Shown piece by piece: positions 55,301 through 63,983 of a DNA stretch of 64,000 bases. The notes beneath the pieces were generated by a model. The model saw only the letters and a list, made by a program, of their open reading frames with translations, did not search any database and was not told where the DNA came from. Every line of letters begins with the position of its first letter. The first letter of the stretch is position 1. The stretch comes from Affinundibacterium macrobrachii (GTDB lineage Bacteria; Pseudomonadota; Gammaproteobacteria; Burkholderiales; Burkholderiaceae_D). The position numbers and the translations under genes were made by a program. Location of the stretch: contig NZ_BMYT01000002.1 in NCBI RefSeq assembly GCF_014652415.1, positions 372,001 to 436,000 of the forward strand. Reading direction: 5' to 3'.

Positions 55301-55311
55301 TGTGGTGGCAT
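52309..55311 (-). CDS. MASE1-PAS-PAS-GGDEF-EAL cyclic-di-GMP protein
   Basis: A 1000-residue inner-membrane protein for cyclic-di-GMP turnover. An N-terminal MASE1 sensor with about eight membrane helices (residues 15-290) comes first. Two PAS domains (about 305-420 and 425-545) follow. The GGDEF domain (about 560-715) has an intact G-G-D-E-F and an R-x-x-D inhibitory site five residues upstream (R-E-S-D-T-V-A-R-L-G-G-D-E-F). The EAL domain (about 725-985) has G-A-E-A-L-L-R-W and D-D-F-G-T-G-Y-S-S. Both activities look possible. It is probably triggered by an unknown membrane ligand. Confidence 0.92.
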   Translation of the reverse strand: MPPQVFQNAQANVSRLHFSLRLFLVFCAFFLAGGISLNFPFMTPNLTLIWLPSGIALVALLRWGFVMCIPIFLAALSLNLITDVALYGASVMALGNTLAPAAIAWYLNKKHFSVHFPRREDVLRFFVGSALGMSISASLGCFILWHSGNFEQPKFAWISWWAGDMAGILLLAPLLFALHRGGIRTKLIYEETLIFVCFFAVSHWLIFLTKNSPLQLTFIAMAVMIWAAIRLGNLFTAITVLGSCAFAIIATYNGRGPFQSLDPTESSIIIWLYIGTMSMTALLINALQSERTQASNELKDSFDRINKVASRLPGVVMQYRIHRDRTTSILYASDAIETMFEVSVEEIRLNASILVTRIDNADKKTFLQNHEYATKHLSPYQMEFRYQRRDGSIRWLFLDALPELESAEGSTLWHCFISDITERKIAEQDLRVAAITFESQEGIFVTDNHWRVLRINQAYARITGFDMHELVDKPLPMLVTPQQDEEFFNKIYQSLDQHRFWQGELWAARKDGDIFPQMITMTAIANDSGMITNYIGSFTDISRHKGYEDEILNLAFYDPLTHLPNRRLLMDRLQHLIAMNQRDESYSAILFIDLDNFKTLNDTRGHDAGDLLLIEAAQRLQTCVRESDTVARLGGDEFVVVLQALSHDRNEAVMQADKIAEKIRLLLNEPYQITDFIHHGAGSIGVCLFQGGDVTVKDLFKRADTAMYEAKTSGRNAVRFFDPAMQAVLVVKMMLESNLRVALALEQFQLYYQIQVDADGNVIGAEALLRWIHPDRGFISPLEFIPVAEQTGLIIPIGTWVLETACNQLKKWGRNPKTAHLSLAVNVSAKQFQQSNFVETVTEIVRLHNINPSRLKIELTESTILDNVDATTEKMQQLKKLGIAFSMDDFGTGYSSLAYLQKLPLNQLKIDQSFVRDLNDDENDATIVRAIISLGLNLGLDVIAEGVETVAQRRFLIDHNCLTFQGYLYSKPIPIEGLDALLAGDSSDHQFLLTASDPDE

Positions 55312-55551
55312 TATGCAGTTTTATTAAACTTAGAATAACCTCTGCATTATGCGCGAAAGCGCCGTCAAAAAACATTCCTGATGGCAAATTTTTGTCAATT
55401 TAAGACGTTGTGCAGCAATCCATTTTTTTGTGTTGTAGATTGTCCAAGCAATTAGAAAAATCGGATCATTTTTTAGGCGAGCCGACAGTAAGGAAATCCT
55501 TATAGCAATTTGAACGATAGCCTCACTGTAATCGCTACACAAACGCCCCAA

Positions 55552-57108
55552 TTAACTTTGCAAATGACGACTTTGGCGTTTTGGGCTCGCTTTATGATTC
55601 GCGTTATCGTTGCTTGGCGCCTTTGCTGTGCTTGGCCGATTGTCTGAGCGCAAGACTTCGGGGCTTTGCTTGTGTTTGGCGTCGCCAGCGTAATCTTTAC
55701 CTATCATCGTCAAAGCTTCTTGCTGTGGCATGCCTCGTTCTTGACACAGCCACTGCGTGACCAAATTAGCTAGGCGGTCTAAGGCAATTTTATGCGTTGC
55801 GTCGGTTTTGGCGTAAATCCAATCCGATAGCGCCATAAAATTTTCAAATGGGGCATCTGCCAAAATGACCGGCAAAGTGTGGCTAAAACGACCAGAATTG
55901 GCGATTAAGTCCCAGTAGCGTGCAAAACGTACTAATTTTTGCATCTCGGCAAATGGCACATCTTTGTTCGCCAAAATAGTGTAGGGCGGGTAAGGATCAA
56001 AGCGCATGCCGAACTCTTCGGTGTGACGAATAATCGGCGTCCCGCGTAGTCGCTTCAAAATACCAAATTGAATTTCATGCGGCCCTAATGCATACAGTTG
56101 ATTAAAACCTGTTGCGAAACTGTTTACCGTCTCGCCCGGTAAGCCAGCAATCAAATCCACATGCAAATGGGCTTTTGAGTGTTGGCACAACCATTGGATG
56201 TTTTCTGCCGCCTTCGCATTGTCTTGCTTACGGCTGATACGGCTTTGTACTTCTGGGTTGAAACTTTGAATACCAATTTCAAATTGCAAACTGCCGTCTG
56301 GGAATTTTTGTATGCCTGCTTTGAGCGCGTCTGGCAAGTGATCTGGTACTACTTCGAAGTGGGCAAATACCGGATCGTCTGGGTTGGCTTCGAGTTTATC
56401 GAGAAAAAACTGCATGATCTTTAAACTGGTTTTGATGTTCAGATTAAAGGTGCGATCAACAAATTTAAATAAACGTGCGCCTCGTGCATGCAGTTTTTCC
56501 ATCTCTGCTAAGAAGCGGTCGATATCAAAAGGCCAAGCAGTTTTATCCAGTGCGGATAAACAAAATTCACATTTGAACGGACATCCGCGCGAGGCTTCAA
56601 CATACAGCGTGCGGGTTTGTATGTCTTTGTCAGTGTAATAATCGTATGGTAATTGCAATTCATCAAGCTTGGCTTGTACCCCAGCGTGAATTTTCATTAA
56701 AGGCTTAGGACCATTTAGGATCTGTTGGCAGAGTGCGGCGAAACTGATATCGCCCCAGCCAGTAATCACATAATCCGCTAAGCCAACAATTGTTTGCTCT
56801 TGCGTTTCGTATGAGACTTCAGGGCCGCCCAACACAATAATCACTTCAGGCGCAACGCGCTTTATCAACGCCACCAAGCGCGTGGTCTCTTCGACATTCC
56901 AGATGTACACGCCAAAGCCAATAATTAACTTTTCATCCGCGCGTTGCCAGCTCAATAAGCGCTCCAATAAGTCGGTTGTTTTGGCACCGATTACGAATTC
57001 TTGTAGATGGGTTTGCGATTGCAATTCGCCCATATTCGCATACAGGTAACGTAAGCCCATCGAAGCGTGAGCATAGCGGGCGTTTAAGGTGGACAGCAGG
57101 ATGGTCAT
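55552..57108 (-). CDS. B12-binding domain radical SAM protein (DUF4080-like)
   Basis: A 518-residue radical SAM enzyme. The N-terminal half is a cobalamin-binding fold (L-N-A-R-Y-A-H-A-S-M-G, then G-F-G-V-Y-I-W-N-V and V-I-V-L-G-G-P-E-V-S). The iron-sulphur motif is C-P-F-K-C-E-F-C in G-C-P-F-K-C-E-F-C-L. A C-terminal region with a large insertion follows and ends in a Pro/Ala/Lys-rich tail. The group is known as B12-binding radical SAM with DUF4080, function unknown (many methylate inactive carbons). No metabolic partner is adjacent, so the substrate cannot be inferred. Confidence 0.88.
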   Translation of the reverse strand: MTILLSTLNARYAHASMGLRYLYANMGELQSQTHLQEFVIGAKTTDLLERLLSWQRADEKLIIGFGVYIWNVEETTRLVALIKRVAPEVIIVLGGPEVSYETQEQTIVGLADYVITGWGDISFAALCQQILNGPKPLMKIHAGVQAKLDELQLPYDYYTDKDIQTRTLYVEASRGCPFKCEFCLSALDKTAWPFDIDRFLAEMEKLHARGARLFKFVDRTFNLNIKTSLKIMQFFLDKLEANPDDPVFAHFEVVPDHLPDALKAGIQKFPDGSLQFEIGIQSFNPEVQSRISRKQDNAKAAENIQWLCQHSKAHLHVDLIAGLPGETVNSFATGFNQLYALGPHEIQFGILKRLRGTPIIRHTEEFGMRFDPYPPYTILANKDVPFAEMQKLVRFARYWDLIANSGRFSHTLPVILADAPFENFMALSDWIYAKTDATHKIALDRLANLVTQWLCQERGMPQQEALTMIGKDYAGDAKHKQSPEVLRSDNRPSTAKAPSNDNANHKASPKRQSRHLQS

Positions 57109-57424
57109 AAATTAATTACATTGCGAGGCGCATTAGTGGCATGAATAGCGTTGATGGCAAATCTCGCCACTCTCAGGGCTTTCAGAAAGGCCACATTGTA
57201 CGCTGGCAAGCCGTTTCTGGCGTGATGCAGACCCATTTCTTGATCGGTATTGTTACAAAATATATTCGCCAGCGCATTTTGTGTCTTCGACCCCGTGTTT
57301 CTGCATTTCGTCGCAAGTTGATGGAAAGCGCAAATGGTGCTGGCTATAGTTCAACCATCGACGCAGGTCGAACCAAGTAAAAACCTAAATTAATCTGACT
57401 AATCTCAATAAAGGAGTATGCAAA
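57109..57424. other. intergenic region with no firm gene
   Basis: A 79-codon frame (57141-57380, plus) is open, but its product is Arg-rich with no ribosome-binding site at ATG 57141 and no recognised similarity, so I do not call it. The last 50 bases contain AAAGGAG (57410-57416) serving the gene at 57425. Promoters of that gene and of the radical SAM gene should lie here. Confidence 0.35.
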
Positions 57425-57736
57425 ATGAAAACGACATTTACGACTAAAGTCATCATCGCAACGGCATCTAGTTTCGTGCTAATGGGTTCTGCGCATGGCT
57501 TTCAAGCGAAACAGAGTGAAGCAGCTAAAGTGAACACTCTAAAGACACAACAAGTAACAGTGTCAGCAAAACGCATGAGCCCTGAAGAAAAATTGGCATT
57601 TGATTTGCAATCGACTGGCATGCAAACAGTCATCATCAGTGCTAAACGTTTGACTGCGGAACAAAAATTAGCAATGGACGCACAAGATCGTGCATGGCAA
57701 ACAGCATCCAAAAGTAAAGCGAATTTGAAGGGCTAA
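57425..57736 (+). CDS. small secreted protein with a duplicated motif
   Basis: A 103-residue protein with a signal peptide (1 to about 25, ending SAHGF). The mature part contains two copies of one motif: QQVTVSAKRMSPEEKLAFDL at 42-61 and QTVIISAKRLTAEQKLAMDA at 67-86. They share S-A-K-R, E-x-K-L-A and D at equal positions with a period of 25 residues. The V-T-V-S-A-K-R motif resembles a beta strand followed by a helix. A strong AAAGGAG ribosome-binding site precedes ATG 57425. No family recognised. Its position beside signalling genes may be chance. Confidence 0.65.
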   Translation: MKTTFTTKVIIATASSFVLMGSAHGFQAKQSEAAKVNTLKTQQVTVSAKRMSPEEKLAFDLQSTGMQTVIISAKRLTAEQKLAMDAQDRAWQTASKSKANLKG

Positions 57737-58035
57737 TCTTGAGAGGCTATTGCATGAAGATCGTGTTCAAACCAAGAGTGTGTCTTGTTTGAATCGACTT
57801 GGTAGTTAGCATGACAATTGACCGTACCAAGTTTTATTACACCAGTTTATTCGGTGCGATTTTCACACTTCATTCACACTCTTCATATTGCGTGTACAAA
57901 TCGAAGTCTTTTTTCAGTTAGGTTGAAAAATGATTGAGCAAAATCGAGAAGACTTTGATTTATACGTGCATAAAAATTCAGCATAAAAAATCATAAATCG
58001 ACAGATTCCTATGGTTGTTATCCTTAGCCTATGAT

Positions 58036-59004
58036 TCAGGAATCGGGCAATAATTCTGCGCCAAATATGCGGTGACGGCCATGTTCTTTGGCTTTATATA
58101 ATTGCGTATCCGCTAAATTAATCAGACTATTTGCACTGCCATGTGCTTTTTCTGGTTTACAACCAATACCAAGACTCACCGTCACAAACGGCGCGACCGA
58201 AGAAGTGGCGTGTTCGATTTGTAAATCGAAGACATCTTTGCGTATGGTTTCTGCCAGCTGCATCGCGCCAGCGAATCCGGTGTCAGGAAGTAGGCAAACA
58301 AATTCTTCGCCACCATAGCGAGCAATATTGTCACCAGATCGCATTAGACTTGTCTTTAAAGTCTTGGCGACGCGGCGTAAACAATCGTCACCAGCTTGAT
58401 GTCCATAATGATCATTGAAGCGCTTGAAAAAATCTACATCGAGCATCACTAAACTGAGTGCAGTTTGATTCCGAATGGCGCGTCCCATTTCGGCGTTGAC
58501 GCGCTCGTCAAAGAAACGTCGATTGTGTACCCCAGTTAACCCGTCGAGATAAGCCCAACTGCGTAGCAAGTCGGACTGCGCTTTTAACATTAAGTGAGTT
58601 TTAATGCGGGCGCGCACGATACGCGGATTGATAGGCTTCGAAATAAAATCAACCGCGCCTAGATCGAGACCTTTTTCTTCGGCAGATTCGTCCGTCTGTG
58701 CGGTGATAAAGATCACCGGAATATCGCGCGTGATGGAATCTGCTTTCAGTCGTTGACACACTTGATAGCCATCCATTTCTGGCATGACCAAATCTAATAA
58801 AACTAAATCAGGCTGTTTAGATGCACATAAGGCCAAGGCTTGCGCACCACTGGTTGCCATCAATACCTGATAGTCATGCGAAAGAATTTGGTACAACACT
58901 TGAATATTCGCAGCTTGGTCATCCACAACGAGTAGCCGTGGTTTACTTGGCAAAGGAAATAAGTCCTCACTTGGATGCGGCGGTTGATAGGTATTCGCAG
59001 TCAC
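58036..59004 (-). CDS. response regulator with GGDEF domain (diguanylate cyclase)
   Basis: A 322-residue protein with a receiver domain (about 24-140: acidic pocket Asp28-Asp29, phospho-acceptor Asp71 in L-L-L-D-L-V-M-P) and a GGDEF domain (about 155-320) with intact G-G-E-E-F. R-S-G-D, five residues before it, forms the R-x-x-D product-inhibition site. It should make cyclic-di-GMP when phosphorylated, in the PleD manner. GTG 59004 overlaps the stop of the hybrid kinase gene by 4 bases (59001-59004), indicating translational coupling and a functional pair. Confidence 0.92.
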   Translation of the reverse strand: MTANTYQPPHPSEDLFPLPSKPRLLVVDDQAANIQVLYQILSHDYQVLMATSGAQALALCASKQPDLVLLDLVMPEMDGYQVCQRLKADSITRDIPVIFITAQTDESAEEKGLDLGAVDFISKPINPRIVRARIKTHLMLKAQSDLLRSWAYLDGLTGVHNRRFFDERVNAEMGRAIRNQTALSLVMLDVDFFKRFNDHYGHQAGDDCLRRVAKTLKTSLMRSGDNIARYGGEEFVCLLPDTGFAGAMQLAETIRKDVFDLQIEHATSSVAPFVTVSLGIGCKPEKAHGSANSLINLADTQLYKAKEHGRHRIFGAELLPDS

Positions 59005-62000
59005 TTGGGGAGCCCTTCTAGCAATTCATTACTGAGAGTTTGTGCAAGCTTGAAATCGAGCATGGAAATGGCGTTTTCGATCGGCCGTAATTGCGAACCA
59101 AACCGTTTTTCAAAGCGTTTTTGTAAATCAAGGATGGTTTCAGTAGCAGCCATATCAGCGTTATCGAGTTGTTCTGCTAACTCTAATAAACCACGCCGGA
59201 AAGTTACTGGATCAAAATCCTTGTCAGTATCATCGACCGATTGATAGGTAGCGCTCGGTGGTTTGATGGCCTCATTCCGTTGCACCAAATAACGTGCCAA
59301 TTCTGCGAGTTGTAACTCAAGATCATGAATTAGTTCACAGCTTTCTTGTATGCATAGACGCGCGCTTGCTATTTGTTTTTCTTGATGCGCTTGCACCAGC
59401 TTTTTCTCGATTTCCGCAAATATTTTCGCATGACCATTGGCTCCTAGTGTGCCGGATAAGCCTTTGACAGTGTGTAGATGGCGCAGTGCAGTGTTGATGT
59501 GATCAGGTACACAGCTCAGTAATTGTTTAGGCAAGTCTTGTAGATCTTTGCGGAACATGTCTAGCATACGTAAATAGACATCGGTTCGACCGCCAATGCG
59601 GTTCAACGCTGGATAAATATCAAATCCAAGTTGCTTTGCAGTAGTGGTTAATTCTAGGTCTTCCGGTATCGTTAAATTGCTATGGTCACGGTTGACTTCA
59701 TCATCACGCGATGTGTGTCGCAAAATAACTTGAATCAAATTTTGTAAATCAAATGGTTTGCCTACGTGATCATTTAAACCTGCCTCTAAACAAGCGATGC
59801 GATCTGATTCCATGACATTGGCTGACATCGCAATGATCGGTAAATTGGTGCGTCGCATTTCACCACGAATTTTCCGAGTCGCCGTGAAGCCATCCATCAC
59901 AGGCATTTGCAAATCCATTAAAACCAAATCAAACGGACGTCGTTCGCTAGAAATAATTTCAATCGCTTCTAAACCATGCTGCGCGAGCATCACTAATGCG
60001 CCTTCCGCCTCTAATAATTCGCGTGCAACCTGTTGATTATTTAGATTGTCTTCGACCAACAGAACGCGCAAATCTAGCAAGGGCTTGATTGCTTCGTTTG
60101 TTACGTTGTCGCTTTGTTCATCGACACCGCGTAAGTTGTCAGCAAGTTTGCGCGCATTGACGGGTTTGAACAGAACGCGATCAAACAGTAATTGATCTTT
60201 GAGTGATGCGCGTTGGAATAAACCTCGTTCGGTTTCTCGCAGCAACAGCAGCATGGTTTGTGATGCGGCATGCGCAATGGCGCGGATTTCGCGAATCACA
60301 CTCCAACCATCGGCTTCAATACTGTCCCAATCAATCAGAATCGCTTGGTAATTCGTCGGCTCATTGCGTAATGCTTCGAGTGCCGCTTGACTACTGTCGA
60401 CAAAATCGGTGGTATAGGAGAGCTCTTGGCACGCGGCTTTTAGGTGTTCGCGCACAAATAGATTGGCTTCTGCGATTAACAAATGGCGCGATGCGTTTAC
60501 ATCTTGCTGATCAGTTTGTATTTGTTGGTTCTCTGCAATCGGCAATTGAATTTTAAAATGGAAGCAGGATCCCACACCAATTGCACTTTCTACTTCTAGG
60601 CTGCCACCCATCATTTCTACCAAGCCTTGGCTAATCGCAATGCCCAAACCTGAGCCACCAAAACGTCGTGTGGTTGATGCTTCGGCTTGCGTAAAGCCGG
60701 TAAAAATTTTCTGATGATTTTCTGGTGCAATACCGATACCGGTATCCTTCACTAAAAAGTGTAGATGAACACTTTCGGTTGATTTTTCCAATACACGAAT
60801 TGCGATCACAACTTCACCTTGTTCGGTGAATTTGACCGCATTACTACCCAGATTCGTCAGCACTTGTCGCAAACGCATGGCATCACCGACCAGACGCGCT
60901 GGAACTTGCGGATCAATATCAAATAGAATATCGACCGGTTTATTGTTGAGATTCATGAACAACAAATCCGACAGTTCTAGCAATAGCTGATCTAGTTTGA
61001 AAGGGTGTGGGTCGAGTGTCATTTTGCCGGCTTCAACTTTAGAAATATCTAAAATGTCATTCAGCAAATTAAGCAAAGATCGTGCAGCACCTTCGGTTTT
61101 GCTAGCGTAATCATTCTGTTGCGGTGATAGTGGGGTTTTACGTAGCAAACTGAGCATGCCCAAAATCGCGTTCATCGGTGTGCGAATTTCATGGCTCATA
61201 TTTGCTAAGAAAGCCGACTTGGCTTGATTGGCGTCGTCCGCCGCTTGTTTAGCTAGCCGTAAGGCTTCTTCCGCTTGATATTGCAAAGTGATGTCACGAT
61301 TGATCCCGGTGACTAAGATAGGCGTGCCATGCTCGTCGCGTTCGATGCCGCCAGCCGATTGTATGTACCGGATACCCTTGCTGGGGCTGATGATACGAAA
61401 TACTGGGCTATAACTTTGATTTCCTGCAATCGCCGCTGCCAAGTGAGCTTCGGTTTCGGCCAAATCGTCGGGATGCACTTTGGCCCGCCAAAAGTCATAG
61501 AATAATTTGTTTTTCCTGAGATTGAGTGGAATTTCATAAATCTCGAACATTCTGTCATTGAAAACCAGCTCATCGGTACGTAGATCACGGCTCCAAATGC
61601 CAAGCTCAGCAATTTCTGCCGCCTTGGTCAGTTGATCGCGAACAGCTACCAGCAGTTGCGTACTTTTCTGTAATTCAGCTTCAGCCTTTTTACGCTCAGT
61701 GATATCCATCTGCGTACCAGAGACCCACTCGGGTTTTCCGGTTGTGGTGTAGGACGAAATTCTGCCGCGCGTCAGTACCCAAATCCAGTTGCCATTCTTA
61801 TGTTTTAAGCGATTTTCACACTCGTAATATGGCAGGCTATGGGCAAAATGTTTTTGCATCAGGGCTTTGGCTTTTTGCAGATCGTCGGGATGTGTCAAGT
61901 TGTCCCAAGTCTGTACTGTTGGCGTCCCTAATTCATTTAATTCATAGCCAATCTGATCTGCCCAACGCTCATTCAAACGCATCTCGCCTGTGACGACATT

Positions 62001-63983
62001 CCATTCCCAAGTGCCTACATTGGTACCTTCAATGATATGCGCCAAGGCAGATCGTTGATTGGCTAAGCGGCTAGCAGCTTTCTTACTAGCAGTGATATCG
62101 GTACGGATAGAAATGTATTTTTCGATTTGTCCTTTTTCATTTTTGAAGGGGGCGATAAACGTATCGACCCAATACAAACTACCGGTTTTGGTGCGATTGC
62201 AAACTTCGCCACGCCAAGGTGTGCCGGTGGAAATCGTGCGCCACATATTCGACAGAAAGTCGGGCGATTGCACGCCGGTTGCGACGATTTTGTGATTACC
62301 TTCTAAAATTTCTTCACGCGTGTAACCACTAATGCGGCAGTAAGCTTGATTGACTTCGATGATGCGACCTTCATGATTGGCGATAGACACAATCGCATGC
62401 ATATTTAAGGTGCTGAGTAAGGCATCGCTATCGCGTAATGCGGCTTGTAGACGTTGTTCCGCCAATTTATTATTGGTCACATCGGTGCAAATCGCGATGT
62501 ATTTTTCGATGACGCCATCGGTATTTTTAAATGGGGCGATAAAGGTATCGACCCAGTACAGCCTTTGGTCGCGTGCGCGATTACAAACCTCGCCGCGCCA
62601 TGGCGTTCCGTTAGAAATATCACGCCAGATATCTGACCAAAACGCGTTATCGTGTTCTTTCGAACTGATAATTCGATGATTTTGACCAATCAAGGCTTCG
62701 CGGCTGTAGCCACTAATTCGACAAAACGCCTCATTGACATCAATAATTTCACCGCTCGCATCGGTTACAGAAACGATTGCATGCATGTTTAGAGTGCTGA
62801 GCAAGGCATCCTTGTCGCGTTCTGCGGCATCGAGCTTTTTCTGTATTTGCTCATTGAAGCTGAGCTGCATCTTCAATAAGGAAGCGAGCAAAGTGCTGAT
62901 TAGGCTCATCGCAACGAAAAATGCGATCGGTATGGTTCTGTGTAAGTTCGATTCAAATAGTGGGGTGCTGGCGATGGTCAACTTAAAATCACGTTTATGA
63001 AAGGTGATCACGCGGGTGCTGGAGAACATCGCCTTTTTTATTTGTAAGCCATGTTCTTTGGTATCTGATTTATCGGTTAGCTTGTTCACTGCATTCTTAC
63101 TCAGAAAGCGTGTGATTTCAGAGCCATTAAACGCTGCTGTATTTTCTAACTGGAATTGCACGATGTCGTTGTCGACATCGGCAATTGACGACATCAATTC
63201 TTCTAGAAAAATGGGGGCATAGACGACACCGATTACGCTCGTTTGCCGTGTCTCTACGCTATCGTGGACAGAGGCGTTTTGGTATACCGGTACAAATAAC
63301 AAAAGACTGGCTTTTTTCTCGGCTTTTGGTGGTGCATATATTAAAGAACTGATGCTTGGCAAACCAGAATTGATGGCTGCTTCAATCGCATCTCGACGTC
63401 GACGATCAGAACCAAAATCAGTTCCTGGAACGAAATGATTGCGGTAGGGCGATTCAAAATACTTCGCTAGATAGCGGGTATCGGTCTCGTTCGGGTCAAA
63501 TTCTTGTAATTTGAAGTCACTTCTGCCATTGCGTTGTTGCTGACTTAGGTAGTTATCTACCTCGGCTTTTTTTACTTTCTCAATAAAACCAAAGCCGCGT
63601 ACGCCAGGGTACTCAGTGCCGAGATCATGTGTTTTAATGGCGGCACTAAATTCTGCCGCGCTTAGTTGTTGATTGACGCCAAATAGACTTTTAATTCCAT
63701 TTAAGCCAAATATCGGGGTAGAAAATCGTTGCTCGATTTCGTTGGTGAGCCGCTCTGCTTTATTTTTAAACTCATTTTCGAGCTTATTTTTTTCGTTATG
63801 ATTCAGCCACCAAGTGCCTGCGGTTGCAAAGCACATGCCTAGAATAAAGATGGCAGTGGGGAGATATTTGGGTAATAACCACTGCTTTGTGAGCCAGAAT
63901 TTCTTCACGAAAATCAGTCCATGCAGGTCGATGCGATTAAGAATTTTTAAGTATTGCGGGGTTTTGATATTGCCGTCAATCAA
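59001..63983 (-). CDS. hybrid sensor histidine kinase: CHASE, PAS repeats, HisKA, HATPase, two REC, Hpt
   Basis: At least 1660 residues. After TM1 (about 37-55) comes a CHASE-type periplasmic sensor (about 95-330), then TM2 (about 345-365). Four PAS/PAC modules span about 385-895, the first two nearly duplicated. The HisKA domain has F-L-A-N-M-S-H-E-I-R-T-P, followed by an ATPase (G-T-G-I-G-I-A-P and G-G-S-G-L-G-I-A). The first receiver is degenerate in its acidic pocket (I-A-E-A-N), and the second is canonical (V-E-D-N, M-D-L-Q-M-P-V-M-D-G). A C-terminal Hpt has H-T-V-K-G. The frame remains open to the window edge upstream of TTG 63983. GTG 63908 would start just before TM1. Confidence 0.88.
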   Translation of the reverse strand: MIDGNIKTPQYLKILNRIDLHGLIFVKKFWLTKQWLLPKYLPTAIFILGMCFATAGTWWLNHNEKNKLENEFKNKAERLTNEIEQRFSTPIFGLNGIKSLFGVNQQLSAAEFSAAIKTHDLGTEYPGVRGFGFIEKVKKAEVDNYLSQQQRNGRSDFKLQEFDPNETDTRYLAKYFESPYRNHFVPGTDFGSDRRRRDAIEAAINSGLPSISSLIYAPPKAEKKASLLLFVPVYQNASVHDSVETRQTSVIGVVYAPIFLEELMSSIADVDNDIVQFQLENTAAFNGSEITRFLSKNAVNKLTDKSDTKEHGLQIKKAMFSSTRVITFHKRDFKLTIASTPLFESNLHRTIPIAFFVAMSLISTLLASLLKMQLSFNEQIQKKLDAAERDKDALLSTLNMHAIVSVTDASGEIIDVNEAFCRISGYSREALIGQNHRIISSKEHDNAFWSDIWRDISNGTPWRGEVCNRARDQRLYWVDTFIAPFKNTDGVIEKYIAICTDVTNNKLAEQRLQAALRDSDALLSTLNMHAIVSIANHEGRIIEVNQAYCRISGYTREEILEGNHKIVATGVQSPDFLSNMWRTISTGTPWRGEVCNRTKTGSLYWVDTFIAPFKNEKGQIEKYISIRTDITASKKAASRLANQRSALAHIIEGTNVGTWEWNVVTGEMRLNERWADQIGYELNELGTPTVQTWDNLTHPDDLQKAKALMQKHFAHSLPYYECENRLKHKNGNWIWVLTRGRISSYTTTGKPEWVSGTQMDITERKKAEAELQKSTQLLVAVRDQLTKAAEIAELGIWSRDLRTDELVFNDRMFEIYEIPLNLRKNKLFYDFWRAKVHPDDLAETEAHLAAAIAGNQSYSPVFRIISPSKGIRYIQSAGGIERDEHGTPILVTGINRDITLQYQAEEALRLAKQAADDANQAKSAFLANMSHEIRTPMNAILGMLSLLRKTPLSPQQNDYASKTEGAARSLLNLLNDILDISKVEAGKMTLDPHPFKLDQLLLELSDLLFMNLNNKPVDILFDIDPQVPARLVGDAMRLRQVLTNLGSNAVKFTEQGEVVIAIRVLEKSTESVHLHFLVKDTGIGIAPENHQKIFTGFTQAEASTTRRFGGSGLGIAISQGLVEMMGGSLEVESAIGVGSCFHFKIQLPIAENQQIQTDQQDVNASRHLLIAEANLFVREHLKAACQELSYTTDFVDSSQAALEALRNEPTNYQAILIDWDSIEADGWSVIREIRAIAHAASQTMLLLLRETERGLFQRASLKDQLLFDRVLFKPVNARKLADNLRGVDEQSDNVTNEAIKPLLDLRVLLVEDNLNNQQVARELLEAEGALVMLAQHGLEAIEIISSERRPFDLVLMDLQMPVMDGFTATRKIRGEMRRTNLPIIAMSANVMESDRIACLEAGLNDHVGKPFDLQNLIQVILRHTSRDDEVNRDHSNLTIPEDLELTTTAKQLGFDIYPALNRIGGRTDVYLRMLDMFRKDLQDLPKQLLSCVPDHINTALRHLHTVKGLSGTLGANGHAKIFAEIEKKLVQAHQEKQIASARLCIQESCELIHDLELQLAELARYLVQRNEAIKPPSATYQSVDDTDKDFDPVTFRRGLLELAEQLDNADMAATETILDLQKRFEKRFGSQLRPIENAISMLDFKLAQTLSNELLEGLPK

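Noticed and set aside
57141-57380. 79-codon plus-strand frame upstream of the small secreted protein gene
   Set aside because: Arg-rich translation, no ribosome-binding site and no recognised similarity.
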